Origin: a bacterium
GTDB taxonomy: Bacteria; Krumholzibacteriota; Krumholzibacteriia; LZORAL124-64-63
Direction of reading: 5' to 3'
Length of the DNA stretch: 64,000 bases
Assembly: GCA_020049465.1 (NCBI GenBank)
Contig: JAIFKS010000004.1
Coordinates: 1-64,000, forward strand
Each line of letters begins with the position of its first letter. Position 1 is the first letter of the stretch. Position numbers and translations under genes: made by a program. This document shows, piece after piece, positions 36,387 to 45,345 of the stretch. The notes below the pieces were generated by a model that made no database searches, was not told where the DNA came from, and saw only the letters and a list, made by a program, of their open reading frames with translations.

Positions 36387-37571
36387 TCAGATGGCTTCGA
36401 AGATCCCGGCGGCGCCCATGCCGGTGCCGATGCACATCGTGACCAGGGCATAGCGGCCGTTCCGGCGCTTCAGTTCGTGCAGGGCCGTGGCCAGCAGTTT
36501 GGCCCCGGTGCAGCCCAGCGGGTGGCCCAGCGCGATGGCGCCGCCGTTGGCGTTCAGGCGCGGGTCGTCCGGCGCCAGACCCAGGGCGCGGCACACGGCC
36601 AGACTCTGGGCGGCGAAGGCCTCGTTCAGTTCGATGACGTCCATCTGCCCGAGCGTCAGGCCGGCCCGGGCCAGCGCGCGCGGCACCGCTTCGACCGGGC
36701 CGATGCCCATCAGGTCGGGAGCCACGCCGGCCACCGCGTAGCCGACGAAGCGGGCCAGCGGCGTGGCGCCGATCCTGGCCGCGAATTCGGGCGTGCCCAG
36801 CAGCGCGGCCGCGGCGCCGTCGCTCATCTGGCTGCTGTTGCCGGCGGTGACGGTGCCGCCGACCTTGAAGGCCGGCTTCAGTTTCGCCAGCGCCTCGACG
36901 GTGGTGTCGGCGCGGGGGCCCTCGTCGACCGTGAACGCGACGTCGTGCTGCGTCGGGCGACCCTTCGCGTCGCGGCCGGGCAGCGCGGCCATCACCGGCA
37001 CGATTTCGTCGGCGAAGCGTCCGGCCGCGATCGCCGCGATCGCCTTGCGGTGGCTGTGGAAGGCGAATTCGTCCTGCTGCTCGCGGGTGATGCCGTCGCG
37101 CACCACCAGGTTCTCGGCGGTGATGCCCATGTTGGTCAGGTACTCGGGGTGCTCGCGCGCCATGGCGGGGCTGGGCAGGTAGCGCAAACCTCCCATCGGC
37201 ACCATGGTCATGGTCTCGACGCCGCCGGCGATCACGGCCTCGGACTGGCCGCAGGCGATCTTCAGCGCCGCGTAGTTGACCGTCTCGAGTCCCGACGAAC
37301 AGAACCGGTTGATGGTCATGCCGGGCACCGACACCGGCAGTCCGGCCATCAGCGCGATGTTGCGGCCGACGTTCATGCCCTGCTCGCCCTCGGGCATGGC
37401 GCAGCCCATGATCACGTCGCCCAGCAATTCCGGATCGAGATCCGGGTATTGCGCGACCAGCTGTCTCACCACGGCGGCGCCCAGATCGTCGGGACGCGTG
37501 TGGCGCAGGGTTCCCTTGAGCGCGCGGCCGACCGCGGTGCGGCGCGCGGAGATGACGACGACTTCCTTCAT
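36387..37571 (-). CDS. fadA: 3-ketoacyl-CoA thiolase
   Basis: A 394-residue thiolase carrying out the last step of beta-oxidation, cleaving 3-ketoacyl-CoA with CoA to acetyl-CoA. The acylated Cys91 is in NRFCSSGLE, His350 is in [10 protein letters not shown], and the proton-shuttling Cys380 is in [17 protein letters not shown] is also present. Length and motifs are standard for type I degradative thiolases. ATG 37571 lies 26 bases after the fadN stop, so both are on one transcript. Thiolases of this kind can also run in the biosynthetic direction. The operon context points to degradation. Confidence 0.94.
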   Translation of the reverse strand: MKEVVVISARRTAVGRALKGTLRHTRPDDLGAAVVRQLVAQYPDLDPELLGDVIMGCAMPEGEQGMNVGRNIALMAGLPVSVPGMTINRFCSSGLETVNYAALKIACGQSEAVIAGGVETMTMVPMGGLRYLPSPAMAREHPEYLTNMGITAENLVVRDGITREQQDEFAFHSHRKAIAAIAAGRFADEIVPVMAALPGRDAKGRPTQHDVAFTVDEGPRADTTVEALAKLKPAFKVGGTVTAGNSSQMSDGAAAALLGTPEFAARIGATPLARFVGYAVAGVAPDLMGIGPVEAVPRALARAGLTLGQMDVIELNEAFAAQSLAVCRALGLAPDDPRLNANGGAIALGHPLGCTGAKLLATALHELKRRNGRYALVTMCIGTGMGAAGIFEAI

Positions 37572-37597
37572 CGATGCCCTCCAGTTGAGCCGGACCT

Positions 37598-39997
37598 CTA
37601 GTTCCGCAGCGGCTTGCCGGTCTTCATCAGGCTTTCCATGCGCGCGAGCGACTTGGGCTCGCTGATCAGGCGCATGAAGGCCTCGCGTTCCAGCGTGAGC
37701 ATCTCCTGCTCGGTGATGGTCGAACCCGGCGGCACATTGCCGCCGCTGAGCACGCCGGCCAGGGCCAGGCCCAGCTTGCGGTCGTGCGCGGTGGCGAAGC
37801 CGCCCTGTTCCATGTTGTAGAGCACGGACTCGGCCAGCGCGATGCCGGCCGTTCCCATCACGGGGATGGCCAGACGCTCGGCCGGCGGCTCGAAACCGCT
37901 GCGCGCCATGGCCAGCGCCAGGTCCTTGGCGTCGGCCGCCACGTGTTCGCGGTGCATCGACCAGGTGTCGCCCGGCCGCAGGAAGCCCAGCTCGCGGCCC
38001 TCTTCGGCGCTGGTGGCCACCTTGGCGGTGCCGATCGTCTCGAAGGTGCGCCGGAAGGCGGGCTGCAGGTCGCGCGGGTCGGTCTGCCGGGCGAGGTTGC
38101 GCAGGTAGAGCCGCAGGCAGCCGCCGCCGGCCGGTACCACGCCGGCGCCGAGTTCGACCAGGCCGATGTAGGTTTCGGCCGCGGCGCGGACGGCGTTGCC
38201 GGCCATCGTGATCTCGCAGCCGCCGCCCAGGGCCAGACCCGCCGGTCCGGTGACCACCGGCACGCCGCAGTGCTCGAGCCGTCCGCACGCGGACTGGAAG
38301 GCGCGGACGATCAGGTCGATGTCCTCCCAGTTGCCCTCGGCGGCCTCCATCATCAGCATCATCAGGTTGGCGCCGGCCGAGAAGTTCTCGGCCGGGTTGG
38401 TCACGACCAGTGCCAGCCAGTTCTTCTCCGCCTCGGTGCAGGCGGTCATGACCATGTTGAGATGGTCCTGTCCGATGGCGTTCATCTTCGAGTGGAATTC
38501 CAGGCCCAGGACGCCGTCGCCCAGGTCCAGAAGGCTGGCGCCGGGGTTGCGGCGCACCTCGCGGCCGGCGCGGCGCAGCACATCGAAGTCGAAGATGCGC
38601 TCGTCTCCCGGCACGGGCGCCGACACGCCGATCACGGCCGTGGGGCTGTGGCGCCGGCCGTCCACCTCGCGGTAGAGGCTGTCGGCGCCGCTGTCGTAGA
38701 GCGCGTCGATCCAGGCGGGCAGCGGCAGCCTGTCGGCCCGCATCCGCTCGGTCACGGCGCGGAAACCCAGGGCGTCCCAGGTCTCGAACGGACCCAGCTT
38801 CCAGTTGAAGCCCCAGCACACGGCCTGGTCGATCTGCGCGGCGCTGTCGCAGATCCCGCCGACGCGCATGGCGCTGTAGGAGAAGCTGGCGGCCAGCATG
38901 CGCCAGATGGCCTGACCGGCGCGGCCCTGGCTGGACGCGAGCTGGCGCAGGCGGGCGGACAGGTCCTCGATCGGGCGCGCGGCTTCGATCTCGGGGAATT
39001 TTCCCTTCACCTGTTCGCGGTATTCGAGGGTCTGCAGGTCCAGCGCCAGCAGCTTCTTCTGCGGTTCCTTCAGCATGCGGAAGAAGCCGCCGCCGCTCTT
39101 GCGGCCGAGCAGGCCGCGATCGACCATGCGGCGCACGAAGTCGGGGGCCTTGAAGGTCTCGCGCGCCTCGTCGTCGGGGATGAGCGGGTAGATGTTGTCC
39201 GCCACGTGCAGGAACGTGTCCAGGCCCACCAAGTCGGCCAGCTGGAAGGTGGCGGTCTTCGGGCGGCCGATGGCCGGCCCGGTCAGGGCGTCGACCTCTT
39301 CGATCGTCAGCCCCAGGTCCTGCATCACCGCGAAGGTGGCCATCATCGCGTGGACGCCGACCCGGTTGGCAATGAAGTTCGGCGTGTCGCGGGCGATGAC
39401 CACGCCCTTGCCCAGACGGTCGCGCGCGAAGGCGCAGACATCGTCCAGCACCCCGGGGTCGGTGTCGCCGGTGGGGATGACCTCGAACAGCTTCATGTAG
39501 CGCGGCGGATTGAAGAAGTGCGTGCCCAGGAAGCGAGGGCGCATGTCCGCGGGCAGAGCCTCGGCCATGGCGGCCAGCGAGAGGCCCGACGTGTTGCTGG
39601 TCAGCAGCGCGTCCGACCGCAGGTGGGGCGCCACCGAAGCCAGCACCTTCAGTTTGACCGCCAGGTCCTCCTTCACCACTTCGATGACCCAGTCGGCCTC
39701 GCGCAGGCGCGGCAGGTCATCTTCGAGATTGCCGGTGGCGATCAGTGCCATGCGCTCGCTGCTCAGCAGCGGGGAGGGGCGGCTCTTCTGCATGGCGGCC
39801 ACCGCTTCGGCGGCCAGGCGCCCGCGGACCTTCGGGTCGGTCAGGGCCAGCCCGGCGGCCTTCTCCGCGGCGTTCAGTTCGCGGGGAACGATGTCCAGCA
39901 CCAGCGAGCGGACGCCGGCGTTGGCGAAGTGGGCGGCGATGGCGCTGCCCATGACGCCCGAGCCGAGCACGGCGACGTTTCTGATCTGCCTGCGCAT
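37598..39997 (-). CDS. fadN: 3-hydroxyacyl-CoA dehydrogenase / enoyl-CoA hydratase
   Basis: A 799-residue bifunctional enzyme in the FadN arrangement, dehydrogenase first and hydratase last, the opposite of E. coli FadB. The NAD-binding loop is LGSGVMGSAIA (11-21). The dehydrogenase domain continues through GTHFFNPPRYMKL and DTPNFIANRVG. The crotonase domain lies at about 490-700, with the oxyanion-hole motif GPAGLALGGGCEI and a second Gly-rich stretch VPAGGG. It hydrates enoyl-CoA and oxidises the 3-hydroxyacyl-CoA product. It is the first gene of fadNAE, with GGAAAGG before ATG 39997, and diverges from fadR across a 270-base control region. Confidence 0.94.
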   Translation of the reverse strand: MRRQIRNVAVLGSGVMGSAIAAHFANAGVRSLVLDIVPRELNAAEKAAGLALTDPKVRGRLAAEAVAAMQKSRPSPLLSSERMALIATGNLEDDLPRLREADWVIEVVKEDLAVKLKVLASVAPHLRSDALLTSNTSGLSLAAMAEALPADMRPRFLGTHFFNPPRYMKLFEVIPTGDTDPGVLDDVCAFARDRLGKGVVIARDTPNFIANRVGVHAMMATFAVMQDLGLTIEEVDALTGPAIGRPKTATFQLADLVGLDTFLHVADNIYPLIPDDEARETFKAPDFVRRMVDRGLLGRKSGGGFFRMLKEPQKKLLALDLQTLEYREQVKGKFPEIEAARPIEDLSARLRQLASSQGRAGQAIWRMLAASFSYSAMRVGGICDSAAQIDQAVCWGFNWKLGPFETWDALGFRAVTERMRADRLPLPAWIDALYDSGADSLYREVDGRRHSPTAVIGVSAPVPGDERIFDFDVLRRAGREVRRNPGASLLDLGDGVLGLEFHSKMNAIGQDHLNMVMTACTEAEKNWLALVVTNPAENFSAGANLMMLMMEAAEGNWEDIDLIVRAFQSACGRLEHCGVPVVTGPAGLALGGGCEITMAGNAVRAAAETYIGLVELGAGVVPAGGGCLRLYLRNLARQTDPRDLQPAFRRTFETIGTAKVATSAEEGRELGFLRPGDTWSMHREHVAADAKDLALAMARSGFEPPAERLAIPVMGTAGIALAESVLYNMEQGGFATAHDRKLGLALAGVLSGGNVPPGSTITEQEMLTLEREAFMRLISEPKSLARMESLMKTGKPLRN

Positions 39998-40066
39998 GGT
40001 CCAGCCTTTCCGGCGGCAGTTTCATTCCGGCGGCCCCGGCCGCCAGGTGTTCAATGAGCGATGTGT

Positions 40067-40102
40067 TCATCGATGAGTGGTCATTAATGAATGACCATTC
40101 AT
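40067..40102. promoter_or_regulatory. overlapping FadR-type operator dyads upstream of fadN
   Basis: A run of nested inverted repeats. ATGAATG-AC-CATTCAT (40087-40102) is perfect apart from its two central bases. TGGTCATT-AATG-AATGACCA (40078-40097) has 8-bp arms. TCATCGATGA (40067-40076) is a perfect palindrome. The first closely resembles the TGAATGA...TCATTCA operator I recall for Bacillus FadR. They lie 70-105 bases upstream of fadN in an A/T-rich stretch, fitting a repressor site released by long-chain acyl-CoA. Confidence 0.7.
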
Positions 40103-40164
40103 CAACACCGTGACTCTAGCAATGGTTCCGGCGGCTGTCAACAGGCGGCGGTCGCCGTTTTCAT

Positions 40165-40192
40165 TTGTCTGGCGCACCCGTCGTGCTAGAAT
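40165..40192 (+). promoter_or_regulatory. predicted fadR promoter with extended -10
   Basis: TTGTCT (40165-40170), a 16-base spacer, and TGCTAGAAT (hexamer 40187-40192). The predicted start is near 40199, giving a leader of about 70 bases before fadR. Confidence 0.6.
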
Positions 40193-40246
40193 GTTGCTCC
40201 GAATCGGGTTCACGACCGCGGCGGCGGGGTCCGCCCCGTCACATCA

Positions 40247-40262
40247 CTGAATGGGTGTTCAG
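40247..40262 (+). promoter_or_regulatory. imperfect FadR-like dyad in the fadR leader
   Basis: CTGAATGGGTGTTCAG has arms CTGAA / TTCAG around a six-base centre and shares the TGAATG half-site with the operator near 40090. It lies five bases before the fadR ATG, where binding would block its own expression. Confidence 0.45.
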
Positions 40263-40267
40263 CAGCA

Positions 40268-40861
40268 ATGCCTCGCCAGGCCACCGGTCGCAAGAAGGAA
40301 GCCATCCTCGACGCCGCGGTCGTGGAGATTGCCAGCCATGGCTACCACGGCACCACGGTGGCGATGATCGCCCGCCGCGCGGGGGTGGCCGACGGCACCA
40401 TCTATCTGTACTTCGCGGGCAAGGAAGAGATCCTGGTCTCGCTGTTCGACCGCGCCATGGACCGTTTCACCGAGCGGGGCACGGACGAACTGGCCGGACT
40501 GGACGATCCGGTCGCGCGCCTGATGCGCATCATCGATCTGCATCTCGAACTGGTGGGCGGCGACCGCGATCTGGCCATCATCACCCAGGTCGAACTGCGC
40601 CACAGTCTCCACTTCCTGGACCAGCTCTCGCGCGCCAGGGTCGGCGGGTATCTGCAGGCGATCGCCGGGGTCATCGCCGAAGGTCAGGCGGCCGGCGTCT
40701 GGCGCCGCGACCTCGAGCCGATGTTCCTGGCCAAGGCCGTCTTCGGCGTGCTCGACGAGATGGCCACCGACTGGGTGCTCTCGCGCCGCAACACCCGCCT
40801 GGCCGCGCGCGGCGACGCGGTGACCCGCTTCGTGATGGGCGCGCTGCGCCCGACCGCCTGA
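40268..40861 (+). CDS. fadR: TetR-family fatty-acid regulator of the Bacillus FadR type
   Basis: A 197-residue dimeric repressor. The N-terminal helix-turn-helix (about 12-58) reads EAILDAAVVEIASHGYHGTTV ... RRAGVADGTIYLYFAGKEEIL in outline, closely like B. subtilis FadR (YsiA), which shares the GVADGTIYLYF..KE.IL..LF block. The ligand domain also matches, with AIITQVELRHS corresponding to AIVTQLELRQS. Long-chain acyl-CoA is the expected inducer that releases it from DNA. It is divergent from fadNAE, and operator-like dyads lie on both sides of its promoter, implying control of fadNAE and itself. The ribosome site before the ATG is weak. Confidence 0.9.
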   Translation: MPRQATGRKKEAILDAAVVEIASHGYHGTTVAMIARRAGVADGTIYLYFAGKEEILVSLFDRAMDRFTERGTDELAGLDDPVARLMRIIDLHLELVGGDRDLAIITQVELRHSLHFLDQLSRARVGGYLQAIAGVIAEGQAAGVWRRDLEPMFLAKAVFGVLDEMATDWVLSRRNTRLAARGDAVTRFVMGALRPTA

Positions 40862-40920
40862 CCATTCGATCCCACCATTTCGAACGGCCCCGTCCTCTCT
40901 GCCGGACGCGCCGGCTTCCA

Positions 40921-40936
40921 TGGCACGCGAATTGAG
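40921..40936 (+). promoter_or_regulatory. sigma-54-like element upstream of the surface/TonB operon
   Basis: TGGCACG-N4-TTGAG matches the -24 element exactly and the -12 element except for the C of the essential GC. It lies 105 bases before GTG 41041. No sigma-70 promoter stands out in the 180-base gap, which also holds a short AGGGG/CCCCT hairpin at 40990-41006. Confidence 0.25.
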
Positions 40937-41040
40937 ATTCAGGACTGTTCCGGGGCGCCAACTGCCACCGGACCCGCACCGCCCGTCACAGGGGTCGAAG
41001 TCCCCTAAGTGCGGGCAGGACCAAGCCAAGGAGCGCCGCC

Positions 41041-44000
41041 GTGCGGTTTCAGCGACATTCGACCAGCCTCGCGACCCTGGGTCGAGTCGGGGCGGTATTG
41101 ACAGTTTTCTGGGCAGGGCTGGCCCTGGCCGGACCTCTCACGCAGCTGCAGGTGCTGCTGCCGGGCGAGACGGCGGCCCCGGGTTCGCCCGGAGGCAAGA
41201 CCGGCAGTCCCCATGCCCAGGTGACGGGCGTTCCGTTCACCGTCGTGGTGCGCGCCTGCGACGCCGACTGGAACACGGTGGGCTCGGCCAGCGACGTGGT
41301 GCGGCTGACCAGCACCGCCGGTTCGGCCGTGCTGCCGGCGCCATCGGTGCTCATCGGCGGCCAGGCCTCGTTCGAGGTCCTGCTGCCGACGGCCGGGACC
41401 TCGCGGTTCACGGCCCAGGACCAGACCAACCTGCTGATCCCGCTCGGCAGTTCGGCCAACCTGACGGCGGTCGCCCTGCTCGGCTTCCGCTTCCAGGACA
41501 TCGCGCCGCATGAGCGCCAGGCCGGATCAGCCTTCGTCACGTCGCTGACCGCGATCGACGGCAGCGGCAACGTCGTGCTGGGCTACCACGGCCCGGTGCA
41601 GCTGCAGCAGTTGACCAGCCTCGGGCTGGGCCGCGTCGAACCGTCGGTCATCCAGTTGGCCAGCGGCGTCTGGAGCGGCAATCTGACGGTGTTCCGCGCC
41701 GACGAAACGAATCCGCAGCTCGGCAACGTGCGGCTGCACGCGCATCTGCCCGGCGACCCGGGGCGCAGCGGCACCTGCGATCCGTTCGTCGTGCATCCGG
41801 GGCCGCTGCGGCGCCTGCAGCTGCTGGCTCCCGGCATGACCGCGCATCCGGGCAGCGTCACGGGCTACGACGGCGCGCCGGCCGGACAGGCAGCAACGAC
41901 GCCTTTCACGGTTTCGGTGCAGGCGGCGGATGACTACTGGAACCCTGTGCCTGCGGACCACGATGTGAATCTGGTTTCGAGCGACAGCTGGGCCACCACG
42001 CCGTTGACGATGACGCTGGCGGCGGGCTTCGCGCAGACGAACGTCGCGCTGGCCACCACCGGCGGCCAGACGTTGACCGTCTACGATCTGGACGACGCCG
42101 GGGTGACCGCCATGGTCACGCCGGCGATCAGCGTGACCGCGGCCGCGGCCAGCCACTTCCGGTTCTCGACCCTGCCGTCCCCGGTGACGGCCGGTCAGGC
42201 CATCGCCGTGACGATCCGCGCCGTCGATGCCGGCGGCTCGACCATCCCCACCTTCGACGGCAATGCGCGCCTGTTCGCGACCAGCGGGCCGGGCACGATC
42301 GCGCCGGAGTCCGCGACGTTCATCGACGGCGTCTGGACGGGCGAGATCACGTTCTTCGGCGCGGGCGCGGACATCATCGTGACCGGCCAGGACTACGCGA
42401 CGCCGCCGCATCAGGGTTCGAGCGACGCGGTGACGGTGACGCCGGGCGCGTGGACCGGTTTGCAGGTGCTGCTGCCCGGACAGTCGCCGCTGCCGGGCAC
42501 GGAAGCCGGCGCGAACGGCACGCCCGAGTGGCAGAACGCGGGGCAGCCGCTGCCGGTGACGGTGCGCGCGGTCGACGACTGGTTCAATCAGGTGCCGGAC
42601 GTCGCGGCGACGCTGCAGCTGTCGGGCAGCGATCCGAGTCTGGGCGTCGCGGGTCCGACGGCGCTGGCCGGCGGCGCCGCTTCGATCACGATCACGCCGT
42701 ATCTGGCCGGCGAACAGTCCGTCACCGCCGCCGTGCCCGCGGCGCCGTGGGTGGCGCCGGGGCAAAGCGCGGACTTCGGCGTTTCGGCGGGCCCGTACAC
42801 GAAGCTGCTGCTGACGGTGCCGGGGCAGTCGACGCTGCCGGGCGCGGCGGACGGCCGGTCCGGCGCGGCCGGCGACCAGTCCATCACCTATTCGTTCCCG
42901 GCAACCGTGCAGGCGACCGACGACTGGTTCAATCCGCTGCCGCACGCAACGGATCAGATCCGGTTGACCTGCACCGATCCGCAGGCGCAGATCGACGGCC
43001 CGCTGTCGATGCACGCGGGGTCGGCGACCTTCACCGTGCGCCTGGCGACCGGCGGCTACCAGATGCTGACCGCGGCCAACCTGTCGCAGCCGGCCATGAG
43101 CGCCAGCAGCACGCAGGTGCGCGCCATCTCCAGCGGCCTGCACCTGGTGGCGACCATTGCCCAGGAGGCGATCCAGGCCGGGGCGCCGTTCACACTGGAA
43201 GTCAGCGCCCTGAACGACGCCGGCAGCGTGATCCAGGAACTCAATGCCCAGGTGACCGTGGCCGTGCGCGGCGCGCAGGACCAGGTTCCCGGGCGCGGTG
43301 CGCTCAGCGTCACGACGTTCCAGCTGCTGCAGGGACGGCGCACGCTCAACCTTTCCTACACGTACGCCGAGGACATCGTCCTTCATCTGAGCGACGACGC
43401 GGGCTCGACGCCGGCGGTGACCGGCGCCCTGCGGGTGATGCCCGGCGATCCGGCCGTGCTGACCCTGACCGGCGATCCGCACTGGGTGCGGCCGGGCCGC
43501 ACGGTCGACCTGACCGCGCACCTGACCGACGCCTGGGGCAACGGCATTCCGCAGCACAGCCTGACCTTCATCGTGGCCGAGGCCGACAGCGGCGCTCTGG
43601 CGCCGGGCCTGGACAAGGCCGTGTCGGTGGCCACGGGGCAGACCGGCAGCGCGACGGCGCAGTACCTGGCGCCGGACTTCGCGCAGGAATTCACCGTGAC
43701 GGTGGCCAGCGGCGGCCTGAGCGCCGGCTGGGACATCGCCACCGCCGAGATCAACCCCGAGGCCGGGGCCGGCTATCTGACGAACTATCCCAACCCGTTC
43801 CATCCCGGCGACGGTCCGACGACCATCGCCTGGGTACTGGACGCGCCGTCGGAAGTGCGGCTGCGCATCTACAGCGTGAGCGGCGGGCTGGTCCTGGACC
43901 GGCGCTTCGGCGCCGGCGAGCCGGGCGGACAGGCCGGCGAGAACTCGTTCGACTGGGACGGTATCAACGGCGACGGCAAAGAGGTCGCCAGCGGCGGCTA

Positions 44001-44076
44001 CGTGCTGCGCGTCGAAGCGCAGGGCAGCGGATCCACCGAACACGTGATGCGCCGCAAAATCGGCGTGGTCTGGTAG
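41041..44076 (+). CDS. large repeat surface protein with FlgD-like C-terminal module
   Basis: A 1011-residue exported protein. The signal peptide (about 12-30, ending LALA) is followed by beta-sandwich domains. Four domains open with a shared motif: LQVLLPGE at about 36, LQLLAPGM at 259, LQVLLPGQ at 474 and LLLTVPGQ at 589. Each motif is followed by a Pro/Gly turn and a domain of Big/invasin type containing a D-x-W-x-N-x-V/L element (DADWNTV, DDYWNPV, DDWFNQV, DDWFNPL). The C-terminal 90 residues are an FlgD-like module (NYPNPFHPGDGPTTIAW ... FDWDGINGDGKEVASGGYVLRV), ending MRRKIGVVW. It is probably a surface fibre or cargo of the export machinery encoded next. The GTG start has AAGGAG seven bases upstream. 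It is first of an eight-gene operon. Confidence 0.82.
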   Translation: MRFQRHSTSLATLGRVGAVLTVFWAGLALAGPLTQLQVLLPGETAAPGSPGGKTGSPHAQVTGVPFTVVVRACDADWNTVGSASDVVRLTSTAGSAVLPAPSVLIGGQASFEVLLPTAGTSRFTAQDQTNLLIPLGSSANLTAVALLGFRFQDIAPHERQAGSAFVTSLTAIDGSGNVVLGYHGPVQLQQLTSLGLGRVEPSVIQLASGVWSGNLTVFRADETNPQLGNVRLHAHLPGDPGRSGTCDPFVVHPGPLRRLQLLAPGMTAHPGSVTGYDGAPAGQAATTPFTVSVQAADDYWNPVPADHDVNLVSSDSWATTPLTMTLAAGFAQTNVALATTGGQTLTVYDLDDAGVTAMVTPAISVTAAAASHFRFSTLPSPVTAGQAIAVTIRAVDAGGSTIPTFDGNARLFATSGPGTIAPESATFIDGVWTGEITFFGAGADIIVTGQDYATPPHQGSSDAVTVTPGAWTGLQVLLPGQSPLPGTEAGANGTPEWQNAGQPLPVTVRAVDDWFNQVPDVAATLQLSGSDPSLGVAGPTALAGGAASITITPYLAGEQSVTAAVPAAPWVAPGQSADFGVSAGPYTKLLLTVPGQSTLPGAADGRSGAAGDQSITYSFPATVQATDDWFNPLPHATDQIRLTCTDPQAQIDGPLSMHAGSATFTVRLATGGYQMLTAANLSQPAMSASSTQVRAISSGLHLVATIAQEAIQAGAPFTLEVSALNDAGSVIQELNAQVTVAVRGAQDQVPGRGALSVTTFQLLQGRRTLNLSYTYAEDIVLHLSDDAGSTPAVTGALRVMPGDPAVLTLTGDPHWVRPGRTVDLTAHLTDAWGNGIPQHSLTFIVAEADSGALAPGLDKAVSVATGQTGSATAQYLAPDFAQEFTVTVASGGLSAGWDIATAEINPEAGAGYLTNYPNPFHPGDGPTTIAWVLDAPSEVRLRIYSVSGGLVLDRRFGAGEPGGQAGENSFDWDGINGDGKEVASGGYVLRVEAQGSGSTEHVMRRKIGVVW

Positions 44077-44088
44077 GCCGGAGGCACC

Positions 44089-45345
44089 ATGAACACGAAG
44101 TCATATACATCGATCCGCCTGTTGGGCGCGGCGCTGCTGGCGCTGTCGCTGGCGACGGCGCGGTACGCGACGGCGGCCGACGGCGGCGAAGGCCTTCCCG
44201 GCGAATGGCTCAACCGACACGCCAGCGCGCGCGCGGCGGCGCTCGGCGGGGCGCGCGTGGCCCTGGCCGACGAACCGCTTTCGGCGCTGGTCAATCCGGC
44301 GGCCGCGGCCTGGATGGAGCGGGGCGCCGTGCAGGTGAACACGACCCGGCTGTTCGAGGACACCGCGGTCAACAGTTTCGGCGTGGCCCTGCCGGCCAGC
44401 GGCCGGCCGTCGCTGGCGTTCAACGTGCTGAGCCTGGGCTCGGGCGATTTCGAACGCACCGGCGCGAACTCCGACGAGGTGCTCGGCACCTTCGACGAAG
44501 GCAACCTGGCGGTCGGGCTGGCCGTGGCCCATCCGCTGTCGGCCCGTCTGGCCGCCGGCGTGCAGGTCAAGCTGGCGCGCCAGTCGCTGGAGGAGTTCAA
44601 CGGTTCGGGCATCGGCTTCGACGTCGGTCTGCTGGGGCGGCTGCCCCGCGGTGTGCAGGTCGGGGTCTCGGCCCTGAATCTGGGCGGCCCCACCATCGCC
44701 ATGCGGATGCGCGACGAGACCTACCTGCGCGAACTGCGCGGGGGCGTGGCGGTGCCCGTCTCCGGCGGCTCCGGCCTGCTGGCGCTCGATGCCGTGCAGC
44801 GCGACGGCGCCGATCCGCAGTTGCACGCGGGGGGCCGCTTCCGGCTGCAGTCGCTGGAATTGAGCCTGGGCTACGACATCGACAATTTCGCCGCCGGGTT
44901 CAGCTACAGCCTGCCGAACGGGCTGCAGCTGGATTACGCGATGAGCGACCACGACCTGGGCATGGTGCACCGCGTGGGGTTGACCTGGCGCTTCGGCGGC
45001 TTCAGCGCCGAGGCCGAAGCGACCCCCGCCGTGTTCTCGCCGACCGGGAGCGAGCCTGTCACGCGCTTCGCCCTGAAGGCGCGCACGCGCGCCGAGGCCT
45101 CCGCCTGGCAGCTGGAGATCGTCGACGGCTCGGGTCTGGTCGTGCGGTCGTACGCCGGCCAGGGTCCGCCGCCGGCGGACATCGTCTGGGACGGCAAGGA
45201 CACCGCCGGCCGGCCGCTGCCGGACGGAACCTACAACTACCGGCTGCGCGTCAGCGAGCGCGGGGGCACATCGCTGCAGACGCAGCCGGGCACCGTCGAG
45301 ATCAGCAGCGGCGGTCCTCGCGGCTCCATCGAGGTGGCGCCATGA
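44089..45345 (+). CDS. PorV/PorQ-like outer-membrane protein with FlgD-like module
   Basis: A 418-residue exported protein with a signal peptide ending ATARYATA. Residues about 40-310 look like a beta-barrel of the PorV/PorQ/UPF0164 type, with the typical opening RAAALGGARVALADEPLSALVNPAA, then repeated strands (LSLGYDIDNFAAGFSYSLPN, VGLTWRFGG). An FlgD-like module (about 340-405) follows: WQLEIVDGSGLVV, IVWDGKDTAGRPLPDGTYNY. In Bacteroidetes, PorV helps hand type IX cargo to the surface. Here no other type IX gene is seen, so a PorV-like role in presenting the preceding repeat protein is inference. The start is 12 bases after the upstream stop, with GGAGG. Its TGA overlaps the next ATG. Confidence 0.75.
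   Translation: MNTKSYTSIRLLGAALLALSLATARYATAADGGEGLPGEWLNRHASARAAALGGARVALADEPLSALVNPAAAAWMERGAVQVNTTRLFEDTAVNSFGVALPASGRPSLAFNVLSLGSGDFERTGANSDEVLGTFDEGNLAVGLAVAHPLSARLAAGVQVKLARQSLEEFNGSGIGFDVGLLGRLPRGVQVGVSALNLGGPTIAMRMRDETYLRELRGGVAVPVSGGSGLLALDAVQRDGADPQLHAGGRFRLQSLELSLGYDIDNFAAGFSYSLPNGLQLDYAMSDHDLGMVHRVGLTWRFGGFSAEAEATPAVFSPTGSEPVTRFALKARTRAEASAWQLEIVDGSGLVVRSYAGQGPPPADIVWDGKDTAGRPLPDGTYNYRLRVSERGGTSLQTQPGTVEISSGGPRGSIEVAP

Noticed and set aside
40985..41010. Possible riboswitch or thermometer in the leader of the repeat protein gene
   Set aside because: Only a 5-bp AGGGG/CCCCT stem is visible and no known riboswitch core could be matched.
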